From Lachnospiraceae bacterium (GTDB lineage Bacteria > Bacillota > Clostridia > Lachnospirales > Lachnospiraceae): a stretch of 64,000 nucleotides of DNA. Each line of letters starts with the position of its first letter. The first letter of the stretch is position 1. The stretch is from contig JAFLTA010000009.1 of assembly GCA_022510685.1 (NCBI GenBank), forward strand, positions 1 to 64,000. The letters run 5' to 3'. This document shows, one piece after another, positions 27,821-37,213 of the stretch. The position numbers and the translations under genes are program-made. The notes under the pieces are model-generated. The model was not told the DNA's origin and made no database searches. It worked only from the letters and a program-made list of their open reading frames with translations.

Positions 27821-28100
27821 TGCTCATCATCTCCTTCTCCAGTTCTTGATACACACTATCCGGAATGGGTATATTTAACGCCCGGTCCAGAGCTTTCCGC
27901 TTTCGGGCTTTCTTAAGGCATTCCACAGAATTACACAGATAAGCTCCCCTTCCGTTTTGTTTCCCGGTGGTGTCCAAGATGGTCTCACCCTCCGGTGTAC
28001 GGATAACGCGTATCAATTCTTTTTTTTCTTTTCTCTCCCCACAACCCATGCATTGACGCATTGGTATTTTTCTAGGGCGTATACCTTTTGCTCCTGCCAA
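27807..28100 (-). CDS. rnpM: YlxR/RnpM family RNase P modulator
   Basis: IPMRQCMGCGERKEKKELIRVIRTPEG...GRGAYLCNSVECLKKARKRKALDRAL. Confidence 0.95.
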   Translation of the reverse strand: MAGAKGIRPRKIPMRQCMGCGERKEKKELIRVIRTPEGETILDTTGKQNGRGAYLCNSVECLKKARKRKALDRALNIPIPDSVYQELEKEMMSSADG

Positions 28101-28191
28101 ATACTGACATCTCCCTTCACGAAATCACTCGTTTCCAAGTTTTACTGTGCCAATAAATTTTACGAAACCGGCATTGCCATTCCCGTGATAT

Positions 28192-29271
28192 CTATTCACA
28201 CTTAATATCTATCTTATATCCTGTCAACTTTGCGGCTAACCGGGCATTCTGTCCTTCTTTACCAATTGCCAGGGAAAGCTGATCCTCCGGCACGATAACC
28301 CGTGCAGTCTTTTCCAACTCATCAATAGTAACCGACATAACAATCGCCGGGCTCAATGAATTCTCTATAAATAATTCCGGCATATCACTCCAATTGACGA
28401 TATCGATTTTCTCGCCACGAAGCTCCTCCACAATAGCATTGACACGGTTTCCGTTCATACCTACACAGGCTCCCACAGCATCCACATTAGGATCTGTTGT
28501 ACTTACGGCAATCTTAGTACGGGAACCCGCTTCCCGGGCGATACTCTCAATCGTGACAATCCCATCCTGAATTTCCGTAACTTCTTCTTCAAACAAACGC
28601 TTTACTAACTCAGGATGTGTCCGGGATACAGTAATACGTGGTCCCTTTGGTGTATCTTTCACTTCAACAACATACAATTTTATATGTTCTGTCGGTCGGA
28701 AATGCTCTCCTTTAACCTGCTCACTCTCCATGAGAATGGCATCCACACGTCCCAGATTAATACATACATTTCTGCCACTATACCGCTGCACGATGCCGGT
28801 AATCACTTCCCGTTCTTTCTCCAGATACTGTACATAGAGAACCTTTCGTTCTTCCTCACGGATTTTCTGAACAACCACCTGCTTTGCTTTCTGTGCCGCA
28901 ATTCGTCCGAAATTCTTCGGTGTTACTTCCGTGCTGACCTTTTCGCCGATTTCTGCCTTTTTGTCGAAACGAAGCTTTGCCTCGGTAATGCCAAGCTGTG
29001 TTACATCATCCTCAACCAAATCATCCTCAACCACTTCATAATCAGCAAATACTTTTACTTCTCCTGTCTGTCTGTCTATGCTGACGCGAATATTTTCTGA
29101 CTTTCCATACTGATTTTTGCAGGCAGCTAACAGAGATGTCTCGATTGCTTCCAAAATAATTTCCTTGCTGATCTGTTTCTCTTTTTCAATCGCATCCAAT
29201 GCCTCAATCAATTCTGTGCGATCCGCTTTCATGCTCTTTGTCTTTTTTGCAGCCATTGCTTTCTCCTCCAA
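28192..29271 (-). CDS. nusA: transcription termination/antitermination factor NusA
   Basis: ELIEALDAIEKEKQISKEIILEAIETSLLAACKNQYG, S1 and KH domains (EDQLSLAIGKEGQNARLAAKLTGYKIDI). Confidence 0.98.
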   Translation of the reverse strand: MEEKAMAAKKTKSMKADRTELIEALDAIEKEKQISKEIILEAIETSLLAACKNQYGKSENIRVSIDRQTGEVKVFADYEVVEDDLVEDDVTQLGITEAKLRFDKKAEIGEKVSTEVTPKNFGRIAAQKAKQVVVQKIREEERKVLYVQYLEKEREVITGIVQRYSGRNVCINLGRVDAILMESEQVKGEHFRPTEHIKLYVVEVKDTPKGPRITVSRTHPELVKRLFEEEVTEIQDGIVTIESIAREAGSRTKIAVSTTDPNVDAVGACVGMNGNRVNAIVEELRGEKIDIVNWSDMPELFIENSLSPAIVMSVTIDELEKTARVIVPEDQLSLAIGKEGQNARLAAKLTGYKIDIKCE

Positions 29272-29273
29272 AT

Positions 29274-29777
29274 CTAAAAATCAATCGTTAATTTGACCGT
29301 AGAAATTTCAGCCCGGTTAATGCTGTATTCCGGTGCAAAATCGGTTTCTATGGTAATGGTTTCCGGAGTGTAAGCAAGCAGAGTGCCTGTTACCTCCTTC
29401 ACCGTAATCTCTTTGCCGTTTTTACCACCGGGAATTTTGCGTCCTTTATAAAAACGGACATCCACATCTTCTCCGATACTTCTCCGGAAATCTTTTTCTT
29501 TTTTCAACTGCCTTCCCAATCCCGGTGAACTTACTTCCAAAATGTACGCATCCTCGATAAAATCCTCCGCGTCCATCATATCGCTCCAGGCACGGTTCAC
29601 CAGTTCACAGTCATCTAAGGTAATTCCACCCTCCTTATCAACATAAGCGCGCAAATACCAGTTACCGGCTTCCCGGACATACTCTACATCCACCAATTCA
29701 AAAGAATGTTCCTCCATTAAAGGGGTAAGCATCGCTTCTGCCCTGGCTTCATATTCCTCTCGTTTTGTCAAAAACAT
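29274..29777 (-). CDS. rimP: ribosome maturation factor RimP
   Basis: ELVDVEYVREAGNWYLRAYVDKEGGITLDDCELVNRAWSD...YILEVSSPGLGRQLK. Confidence 0.97.
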   Translation of the reverse strand: MFLTKREEYEARAEAMLTPLMEEHSFELVDVEYVREAGNWYLRAYVDKEGGITLDDCELVNRAWSDMMDAEDFIEDAYILEVSSPGLGRQLKKEKDFRRSIGEDVDVRFYKGRKIPGGKNGKEITVKEVTGTLLAYTPETITIETDFAPEYSINRAEISTVKLTIDF

Positions 29778-29798
29778 AACCTCTTTTCTTCAAAATGA

Positions 29799-29826
29799 AA
29801 GAGTGGACTTCTTGCAGTCCACTCTT
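29799..29826 (-). terminator. hairpin between the amidase and rimP
   Basis: AAGAGTGGACT TCTTGC AGTCCACTCTT, 11-bp perfect stem followed on the minus strand by TCATTTT. Confidence 0.6.
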
Positions 29827-29915
29827 CATTACCATCTATTACATCGTGTATTTTAACACTCTAATCAAGAAAATGCAAGAGTTTTTGGGAATTTTTTTAA
29901 TTATTATTTATCAAC

Positions 29916-30728
29916 CTATTCCCTCTGTTCACTGATTTCACATTCATTGCCGGTGCATATGATTCTCGTTTCATACCCCGCCAGAAACAGTTTTTCCTCC
30001 ACTTCCTTAGCACTCTCTTTATTTGGAAAACTTCCGTGACAAACACTGAAATAGATTCCTCTTGGTTCGATATAGCAGTCAAATCCGTCTGCCTGCATAT
30101 TTTCTGCCAAAACCTCTGCATTATGTCTATGGCGGAACATACCAAGCTCTATTCGGTAATCCACCGCTTCCTCTGCCACCAATGCTGCTCCCTGCACGGT
30201 CTGAATGATACCGTTTGCAATGGCTTGTGCTATCTCCGGAAACTTTAAGTCAAAAAGCTGATTATCCTGATCCGTGTTTATAAATCCTACCTCTACTAAT
30301 GCCGCCGGCATTCTGGTTCCACGCAACACTGCCAAATTCGGACGTTCCTCCACACCCAGGTTGGCAAACCCTACCTGTGCCAGTTCACGATTGATATTTT
30401 CTGCAAATACTGCCGGTATGCCGCTATTTCGGTATACCAATGTCTCCACACCGGAATAGGTATTAGGGTTTGGACTGGAATTACGGTGTATAGAAATAAA
30501 GTAATCTGCATCACTGCGGTTTGCGATTCCCGCTTTTTCGTTAGGGCTTTGATACACATCTGTGGTACGGGTATATAATACATCTACCCCGTTATTTTCC
30601 AAAATTGTACCCACCGCCAACACCAGATTTAAGGTGTCATTTTTTTCATAGCGGTCTCCATTCACAGCACCGCTATCGTAACCGCCATGACCGGCATCCA
30701 ACATTACTGTTGCCATGTTCTCACTCAT
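29916..30728 (-). CDS. N-acetylmuramoyl-L-alanine amidase (Amidase_3) with SPOR-like domain
   Basis: VMLDAGHGGYDSGAVNG, DADYFISIHRNSS, PAALVEVGFINTDQD; C-terminal SPOR-like repeat. Confidence 0.9.
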   Translation of the reverse strand: MSENMATVMLDAGHGGYDSGAVNGDRYEKNDTLNLVLAVGTILENNGVDVLYTRTTDVYQSPNEKAGIANRSDADYFISIHRNSSPNPNTYSGVETLVYRNSGIPAVFAENINRELAQVGFANLGVEERPNLAVLRGTRMPAALVEVGFINTDQDNQLFDLKFPEIAQAIANGIIQTVQGAALVAEEAVDYRIELGMFRHRHNAEVLAENMQADGFDCYIEPRGIYFSVCHGSFPNKESAKEVEEKLFLAGYETRIICTGNECEISEQRE

Positions 30729-30826
30729 TTCTGCGTTTTGCCGCTTTTTCCTTAGGGGTATTTTATTCCGGTTGGCATATTTTTAGAACTAAAATATTGG
30801 CTCCGGCGCAGATTGCTATATTATTC

Positions 30827-30855
30827 TTGAATCTATCCTGCTTTTCTCTTATAAT
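30827..30855 (+). promoter_or_regulatory. prfC promoter
   Basis: TTGAAT (30827-30832), 17-nt spacer, TATAAT (30850-30855). Confidence 0.75.
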
Positions 30856-30893
30856 GAAATCCGAATATCACTAAATAACGATGGGAGAAAATT

Positions 30894-32489
30894 ATGTCTG
30901 AATCAATCAAACAGGAAATCGAAAAACGGAGAACTTTTGCAATCATCTCTCACCCGGATGCCGGAAAAACCACCCTGACCGAAAAATTTCTGCTCTACGG
31001 TGGTGCTATCAATACCGCTGGTTCCGTTAAGGGAAAGGCAAATTCAAAATATGCCGTATCCGATTGGATGGAAATTGAGAAAGAACGTGGAATATCTGTT
31101 ACTTCCTCTGTGTTACAGTTTAATTATGATGATTTTTGTATTAATATCCTGGATACACCGGGACATCAGGACTTTTCCGAGGACACCTACCGTACACTTA
31201 TGGCAGCAGACTCTGCAGTGATGGTAATCGACGCCTCCAAGGGTGTGGAGGCTCAGACCATCAAATTGTTTAAGGTTTGTGTAATGCGTCACATCCCTAT
31301 ATTTACATTTATTAATAAGATGGATCGGGATGCCAAGGACTCTTTTGAACTACTGGATGACATTGAATCCGTTCTCGGTATCCGGACTTGTCCCATCAAC
31401 TGGCCAATAGGCTCCGGAAAACGATTCAAGGGAATCTATGACCGCCGTGCTAAGACAGTTCGTACCTTTGAATCCGTATCCACAGGTGGCTCGAAATCTG
31501 CTGCTGAGACAGACTATGACATAGAAGACCCCGCACTGAAAGAACTTGCCACAGAAGAATTATATGAACAATTAGTAGAGGAAATTGAACTTCTGGACGG
31601 TGCCAGCGATGCCCTTGATTTAGAGTTGGTCAGAAAAGGGGAACTTTCTCCGGTCTTTTTCGGTTCGGCATTAACTACATTCGGCGTGGAAACTTTCCTG
31701 CAATATTTTCTGGAAATGACCACATCCCCTCTGCCAAGACTGTCCAATGAGGGAGAGATAGATCCTTTAACCAATGATTTTTCCGCCTTCGTATTTAAGA
31801 TACAGGCAAACATGAATAAGGCACACAGAGACCGTATTGCCTTCCTGCGTATCTGCTCGGGAAAATTCGATGCGGAGAAAGAAGTGTACCATGTACAGAG
31901 CGAGCGAAAACTCCGCCTCTCCCAGCCACAACAGATTATGGCACAGGACAGACAGGTTATCAGCGAAGCTTATGCAGGAGATGTCATCGGTGTTTTTGAC
32001 CCGGGAATCTTTTCTATCGGTGATACTGTTACAATGCCGGGTAATAAATTTGAGTACGAGGGGATCCCAACCTTTGCACCGGAACATTTTGCCCGTGTGG
32101 TACAGCTCAATTCCATGAAACGCAAGCAGTTTGTCAAAGGAATCACACAGATTGCCCAGGAGGGTGCCATCCAAATCTTCCAGGAGTTTTCTGCCGGTAT
32201 GTCGGAAATCATTGTGGGTGTCGTGGGTGTTCTGCAGTTTGACGTGCTCAAATACCGTCTGGAAAATGAATACGGATGTGAAATTCGATTGGAATCTTTA
32301 CCATATGGCTTCATCCGCTGGGTGGGTGACCCCTCCACGGATGTTACTAAATTAAAACGTATGAATAACGTAAAAGCAGTAAAAGATATGAAAGGAAATC
32401 CCCTCCTTCTCTTTGTAAATGACTGGATGATACGTATGGTGCTGGAGGATAATGAAGGTCTGGAACTGCTAGAATTTAAGAAAAATTAG
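30894..32489 (+). CDS. prfC: peptide chain release factor 3
   Basis: RRTFAIISHPDAGKTTLTEKFLLYGGAINTAGSVKG..., FIRWVGDPS; full-length RF3. Confidence 0.97.
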   Translation: MSESIKQEIEKRRTFAIISHPDAGKTTLTEKFLLYGGAINTAGSVKGKANSKYAVSDWMEIEKERGISVTSSVLQFNYDDFCINILDTPGHQDFSEDTYRTLMAADSAVMVIDASKGVEAQTIKLFKVCVMRHIPIFTFINKMDRDAKDSFELLDDIESVLGIRTCPINWPIGSGKRFKGIYDRRAKTVRTFESVSTGGSKSAAETDYDIEDPALKELATEELYEQLVEEIELLDGASDALDLELVRKGELSPVFFGSALTTFGVETFLQYFLEMTTSPLPRLSNEGEIDPLTNDFSAFVFKIQANMNKAHRDRIAFLRICSGKFDAEKEVYHVQSERKLRLSQPQQIMAQDRQVISEAYAGDVIGVFDPGIFSIGDTVTMPGNKFEYEGIPTFAPEHFARVVQLNSMKRKQFVKGITQIAQEGAIQIFQEFSAGMSEIIVGVVGVLQFDVLKYRLENEYGCEIRLESLPYGFIRWVGDPSTDVTKLKRMNNVKAVKDMKGNPLLLFVNDWMIRMVLEDNEGLELLEFKKN

Positions 32490-32535
32490 ATAGAGTCTAC
32501 TAATAGGAAACGAGAAATTTTCTAATAAAGTAAAA

Positions 32536-32564
32536 GAACCTGTAGCTACGCTACAGGTTCTTTT
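32536..32564 (+). terminator. intrinsic terminator of prfC
   Basis: GAACCTGTAGC TAC GCTACAGGTTC followed by TTTT. Confidence 0.85.
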
Positions 32565-32592
32565 CGGGTTGGGCTGTTTCATAAACAGTCAA

Positions 32593-32664
32593 CAGTCTGT
32601 AGGGGAATCGAACCCCTGTTTTCGCCGTGAGAGGGCGACGTCTTAGCCGCTTGACCAACAGACC
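32593..32664 (-). tRNA. tRNA-Glu (anticodon CTC)
   Basis: Minus strand GGTCTGTTGGTCAAGCGGCTAAGACGTCGCCCTCTCACGGCGAAAACAGGGGTTCGATTCCCCTACAGACTG folds as a 72-nt cloverleaf with a CTC anticodon. Confidence 0.93.
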
Positions 32665-32797
32665 AATTTATGTTGTTTTTTACATCAACAAATAGAAGTA
32701 TACACTACTATCAACAAAAAAGCAAGTATTTTTTTTGCCCGCCATCATCTCCAAATAACAGATATTTTTTTAATGTATGAAAATGTGTCCTATCGTT

Positions 32798-33115
32798 TTA
32801 TGCTTGCTCTGAATTTGCATTTGGCATATCATGATTCGGTTTATTTCCCACTAATTCCACAGCGCGGCATACACAGGCCGTAATTTCAATATCTGATTGC
32901 TTCGTCTGTGTATCAAACCTATGTAGAATAGTTCCCTTTTCTGAAGTCACATATCGTGTTGGTAAATGATTTAGGGAATAGCAGACAATGTCCTGTCGGC
33001 ACTTATTGCACTTACAATAATTTGTCTCTCCCCATACCTGATTCAATTTTTGTATGACGGTCTCTTCCATCAAATTCACTAATCCTAATCCTTCCATATA
33101 ACACCCACCTTTCAT
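32798..33115 (-). CDS. late competence development ComFB family protein
   Basis: LVNLMEETVIQKLNQVWGE...CKCNKCRQDIVCYSLNHLPTRYVTSEKG, ComFB-like cysteine cluster. Confidence 0.8.
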   Translation of the reverse strand: MKGGCYMEGLGLVNLMEETVIQKLNQVWGETNYCKCNKCRQDIVCYSLNHLPTRYVTSEKGTILHRFDTQTKQSDIEITACVCRAVELVGNKPNHDMPNANSEQA

Positions 33116-34104
33116 TAATAGCCAAAATATGCATCGATTCCATTTGCCATTCCAGCCGCCATCTTCTTTTGGAAGGTACTCTTTTGCATTTTGCGGTCCT
33201 CTGCAGGATTACTCAAAAATCCTAATTCTATTAATGTAACCGGAATTTTACTCCAGTTTGTTCCTGTCAAATCATCCCTCGCACTGGCTCCCCGTTTTTT
33301 AATTCCCGTCTTTTTACAATATGCATTAAGTACCTTTTGGGTCAATTTTTTTGAAGGCTTACTCAATCGCGCAACATATTTATTTCTACCGGAAGGATAA
33401 AAGGCACTGGCTCCTTTTACACCGGAATTACCGATACTATCTCCATGCAGACGTATATAAATATCTGAGCCGCTTTTGTTTGCCAATTGCGCACGCTTTT
33501 TGTTGCTGATGTTTACCTTGTTCGTAGTACGTATCATATATACATCATACCCACGATTTATCAGTTCCGTTCTTAATTTCTTGGCAACAGATAATGTGAA
33601 CTTATACTCCGGAACTTTACTTGCCACACCGGTTGCACCACCGGCAACCTTTGCCTTTCTCACGGAGGAACCCGGTCCTACCGGCTCCGTAGCGGAGTTT
33701 CCTTTTGCCTGATGTCCTGCATCAATGGCAATCTTCTTCCTCCCTACCACTTTGATTTTACAACTCAAAGTCTGGCTTCCCGCTTTGGCTTTCACGGTGA
33801 CTGTACCCATGCGTTTACCGGTTACTACTCCACGATAATTTACGGTGGCATACTGATTAGAAGAAGCCTTCTGAGGCGTTGCCACGTTGCCGTTTGATAC
33901 AGACCACTGCACATTCTCCGGTTTTATATTCACAGATAATGTGATTTTCTTCCCCACTTTCACTTTCGCAGGACTCTGTAACCATTCCAAAGTCTCCGTC
34001 TCAGCGGATGCAGTAAACCCTACCGCCACGCCTGCCATAGCAAAGATAAATATAAACAGTGCGATTCCGTTTTTTAATATTTTATTGTTTTTCAAATGTA
34101 TCAT
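33115..34104 (-). CDS. secreted N-acetylmuramoyl-L-alanine amidase with Ig-like (Big_2) domain
   Basis: Signal peptide, Big_2-like KVKVGKKITLSVN region, IAIDAGHQAKGNSATEPVGPG, DIYIRLHGDS, LIELGFLSNPAED. Confidence 0.9.
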   Translation of the reverse strand: MIHLKNNKILKNGIALFIFIFAMAGVAVGFTASAETETLEWLQSPAKVKVGKKITLSVNIKPENVQWSVSNGNVATPQKASSNQYATVNYRGVVTGKRMGTVTVKAKAGSQTLSCKIKVVGRKKIAIDAGHQAKGNSATEPVGPGSSVRKAKVAGGATGVASKVPEYKFTLSVAKKLRTELINRGYDVYMIRTTNKVNISNKKRAQLANKSGSDIYIRLHGDSIGNSGVKGASAFYPSGRNKYVARLSKPSKKLTQKVLNAYCKKTGIKKRGASARDDLTGTNWSKIPVTLIELGFLSNPAEDRKMQKSTFQKKMAAGMANGIDAYFGY

Positions 34105-34159
34105 CTCTTTTCTCTGTATTGGTAATGTCCGTCATTGTCAGCACATATCATTTAGTATC

Positions 34160-34876
34160 TCAGTCAAAAGTACCGAATTTCTTAAACGGATATATTCGAA
34201 GGATCGCTTTTCCCTCAATATTTTTCCGCTCTACCAGTCCTACATCTTCATAGCGGCTGTCTCTGCTCACCTCCCGGTTGTCACCTAACACAAAGAATTC
34301 ATCTTTGCCCAGAGTCAACGGTTCTTCTGCAAGACCAGCATAGTCAATAGGATCTTTCCCGTAATTTTCTTCTAATTTTTCATCATTGATATAAATGTCA
34401 CTTCCCTTTATCTGCACAGTCTCTCCCGGCAGAGCAATTACCCTCTTTATGAAGTAATCATCATATTCCCTGCCGTACGGATAAAATACAATGACATCAA
34501 ATCTCTTTGGGTCACTGAAACGGTAGGAAACTTTTTCAACCAGCAAATTTTCCTCATCCTTCAATGTGTTCATCATAGACGAACCATCTACAATCGTTCG
34601 CTGCATAACATAACGCGGAACAAAAAAGATACAAAGCAGGATAATCACTGCATAAATACCAATCTCAATTAGTATATTACGAATTTTTTTGCGCCGGTTT
34701 TCAGGTGTCTGCTCTTCTGCATCCTCTTCAGTATCTTCGCTTTTTTCTCGGGAAGACTCCTGCTCATCGGCTTCCGCATCATTATCATCCGGCACATCTG
34801 CCTGTCCTGATTCCGGTAAATCCTCATATACTTCTTCACTGTCAATTTCTTTACTCATAATCTCCTCGCTTCCCAC
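34160..34876 (-). CDS. lepB: signal peptidase I
   Basis: DGSSMMNTLKDEENLLVEK, FIKRVIALPGETVQIKG, FFVLGDNREVSRDSRYEDVGLV. Confidence 0.96.
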   Translation of the reverse strand: MGSEEIMSKEIDSEEVYEDLPESGQADVPDDNDAEADEQESSREKSEDTEEDAEEQTPENRRKKIRNILIEIGIYAVIILLCIFFVPRYVMQRTIVDGSSMMNTLKDEENLLVEKVSYRFSDPKRFDVIVFYPYGREYDDYFIKRVIALPGETVQIKGSDIYINDEKLEENYGKDPIDYAGLAEEPLTLGKDEFFVLGDNREVSRDSRYEDVGLVERKNIEGKAILRIYPFKKFGTFD

Positions 34877-34893
34877 AGCATTTCACGCAAAAA

Positions 34894-35217
34894 TTATTCT
34901 GCCGCCTCTTCAAAAGAAAATGTCTCATTGCCCATTTCTTCGTTCTCTCTCTTTTTTGCTGCCCTGCGTGCGTCTGCTTCAGCTGCCTCCTCCTCGCTGA
35001 GAATGCGGATTTTAGAACTATATAACTCATCAATTGCCACAGATAAAGGCTTCGGACAATCGGATTTGCTCATCGGTTCCACACCATCAATTAACTGACG
35101 TGCCCTTTTTGAGGTTGCTAAAACTATAGAATAGCGGCTGTTGACAACAGGTGCCTCCCCGCTTTCCACTTCGCTGTTTACCAACTTCATCAAATCTGTG
35201 TAAGATGGATGTAACAT
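34894..35217 (-). CDS. rpoZ: DNA-directed RNA polymerase subunit omega
   Basis: MLHPSYTDLMKLVNSEVESGEAPVVNSRYSIVLATSKRARQLIDG. Confidence 0.9.
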   Translation of the reverse strand: MLHPSYTDLMKLVNSEVESGEAPVVNSRYSIVLATSKRARQLIDGVEPMSKSDCPKPLSVAIDELYSSKIRILSEEEAAEADARRAAKKRENEEMGNETFSFEEAAE

Positions 35218-35289
35218 GATTAATAATCCCCTTTCTATCTTCCATATCTTCTATAAATAATATCTTCAAATTTTGCCGGTGATATCATT

Positions 35290-35910
35290 TTATATATTTT
35301 CAGCAAAACTTTCTTTCATTTTTTGAATATGTCCCTGTTGATTCCGCCTTTCTAAATGAATTGACTGAATCAACCTATGTATCTGTTCCACACAATCGTC
35401 CAGATTATCATTGATCACTATATAGTCATATTCATCCATGTAGAGACATTCCTCAGCAGCTCTCCGTAAACGTTTCTCGATCACATCCTGACTCTCTGTG
35501 CCCCTGCCCTCGAGACGCTCACGCAACACCTTTACATCCGGTGGCGAAATAAATACGAGGGACACATCCGGAAAGTCTTTCTTGATTTTCAATGCTCCCT
35601 GCATCTCAATTTCCAGAAGCACATCCTTACCCTGATCCCGTTGCTGCATCACATATTCTTTCGGAGTCCCATAGTAATTATCCACATACGGAGCGTATTC
35701 CATAAGTTCTCCGTCTGCAATCATCTTTTCAAATTGTTCTTTCGTCTTAAAAAAATAATGAACGCCCTCTTTTTCCCCCGTGCGCGGTGCCCGGGTTGTG
35801 GCAGAAATGGAAAGTGCATAGCCATACCGTGTCACCAATCCATTGACAACGGTTCCTTTTCCGGCTCCCGAAAATCCGGAAATTACTGTTATAATTCCTT
35901 TTTCATTCAT
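35290..35910 (-). CDS. gmk: guanylate kinase
   Basis: GIITVISGFSGAGKGTVVNGLVTRY, SISATTRAPRTGEKEGVHYFF; start set at MNEKGI. Confidence 0.97.
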   Translation of the reverse strand: MNEKGIITVISGFSGAGKGTVVNGLVTRYGYALSISATTRAPRTGEKEGVHYFFKTKEQFEKMIADGELMEYAPYVDNYYGTPKEYVMQQRDQGKDVLLEIEMQGALKIKKDFPDVSLVFISPPDVKVLRERLEGRGTESQDVIEKRLRRAAEECLYMDEYDYIVINDNLDDCVEQIHRLIQSIHLERRNQQGHIQKMKESFAENI

Positions 35911-36163
35911 CTTCTTTTCCTCCCCCGGAAGGATTCTCAACAACACGGTTTTCAATCGTCTCCGGCTGCAGTGCCGAAAGCACCATATGTCCGCTTTCCA
36001 TAATGAGCACACATTTCGTCTTACGCCCACAGGTGGCATCCACTGCCTGATTGTTGTCCTTCGCCATCTGCACCATCCTTTTAATCGGTGCTGCGTCTGC
36101 CCGGACAATACTTACCACCTTATCCATATTCACAATATTTCCATATCCGATATTCACTAACAT
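35903..36163 (-). CDS. remA: extracellular matrix/biofilm regulator RemA family (DUF370)
   Basis: LVNIGYGNIVNMDKVVSIVRADAAPIKRMVQMAKDNNQAVDATCGRKTKCVLIMESGHMVLSAL. Confidence 0.94.
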   Translation of the reverse strand: MLVNIGYGNIVNMDKVVSIVRADAAPIKRMVQMAKDNNQAVDATCGRKTKCVLIMESGHMVLSALQPETIENRVVENPSGGGKEDE

Positions 36164-36217
36164 ATTCTTTCCTCTTTGCATGAACTTACCGCTATGCAAT
36201 GAGCGTAGCCACCACTG

Positions 36218-37096
36218 TCATTCTATATTTTGTATTTGCTCCCGGATTTTCTCAATCTCGGTTTTCAAATTTATAGCAATAGATGAAAGTTCTCTGTCAT
36301 TCGCCTTGGAGAGAATGGTGTTTGCCTCCCGGTTCATCTCCTGTGCAATGAAATCCAGTTTACGACCAATTGACCCCTGCTTCTCCAACGTTTCCGACAT
36401 GGAATCAATATGACTGCCGAGGCGAACCGTTTCCTCATCCACACAAACCTTGTCCGCATAGAGAATCAACTCTGTCGCCAACACACTTTCATCCAGTTTG
36501 CGGTCACCAAGCAATTCCTGTACCTTATCCATCAATTTCTGACGATGCTCCTCCAACATTTGGGGAGAGCGTTTTTCCACTTCTGCAACCAGAGAATTTA
36601 CATACTCTAATTTATCTTTCAAGTCTTTATATAGCTGAGCTCCCTCCCGCTCTCTGGCAGCAACAAATTTTTCTCCTGCCTGCTTCAATGTATCTTCTAC
36701 AACATGAAAAACATCCGTCAAATCAGCATTTTCCTCCTCAATGCTAATTACATCCGGAAAACGAATCAATCCGGTAGCAGTTATGGCATCCGAGATGGAA
36801 AACTCCTCCGCTGCCTGCTTTGCAGCACGAATATACTCTCCGGCTATCTGTGAATGATAATGCACATGCGTCCCCGCCTGGGCGTAATCCTCATAACCGA
36901 TATAAATATCTATCTTTCCTCTTTCAGCATACTCTTTCATGGCAGTACGCAACCGGCTCTCTATCTCATAAAACTTCTTGGGTAATTTAAAATTCATGTC
37001 ACAATAGCGATGATTCACCGATTTGATTTCTACGGAAATCCGATACTCCTCTTTCACGGTCTCATAACGACCAAAACCCGTCATACTTTTAATCAT
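36218..37096 (-). CDS. YicC/YloC family endoribonuclease
   Basis: MIKSMTGFGRYE...IEIKSVNHRYCDMNFKLP...GRKLDFIAQEMNREANTILSKAND. Confidence 0.96.
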   Translation of the reverse strand: MIKSMTGFGRYETVKEEYRISVEIKSVNHRYCDMNFKLPKKFYEIESRLRTAMKEYAERGKIDIYIGYEDYAQAGTHVHYHSQIAGEYIRAAKQAAEEFSISDAITATGLIRFPDVISIEEENADLTDVFHVVEDTLKQAGEKFVAAREREGAQLYKDLKDKLEYVNSLVAEVEKRSPQMLEEHRQKLMDKVQELLGDRKLDESVLATELILYADKVCVDEETVRLGSHIDSMSETLEKQGSIGRKLDFIAQEMNREANTILSKANDRELSSIAINLKTEIEKIREQIQNIE

Positions 37097-37213
37097 GTTG
37101 TCCCTCCAACATCAAATAACCCTCTCATATTACAAAATCAATCATTTTATTATAATACATATTCAACTATCAGTCAAGTTTCTTGTATGCTTCCATTCCT
37201 GTTGCTATATGGT

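Noticed and set aside
32700-32800. Additional tRNA genes near tRNA-Glu
   Set aside because: No second cloverleaf or T-loop (GGTTCGA) motif found in the flanks.
35911-36108. N-terminal extension of the gmk ORF (MSGQTQ...GEEKK)
   Set aside because: Out-of-frame overlap with remA; guanylate kinase homology begins at MNEKGIITVISG.
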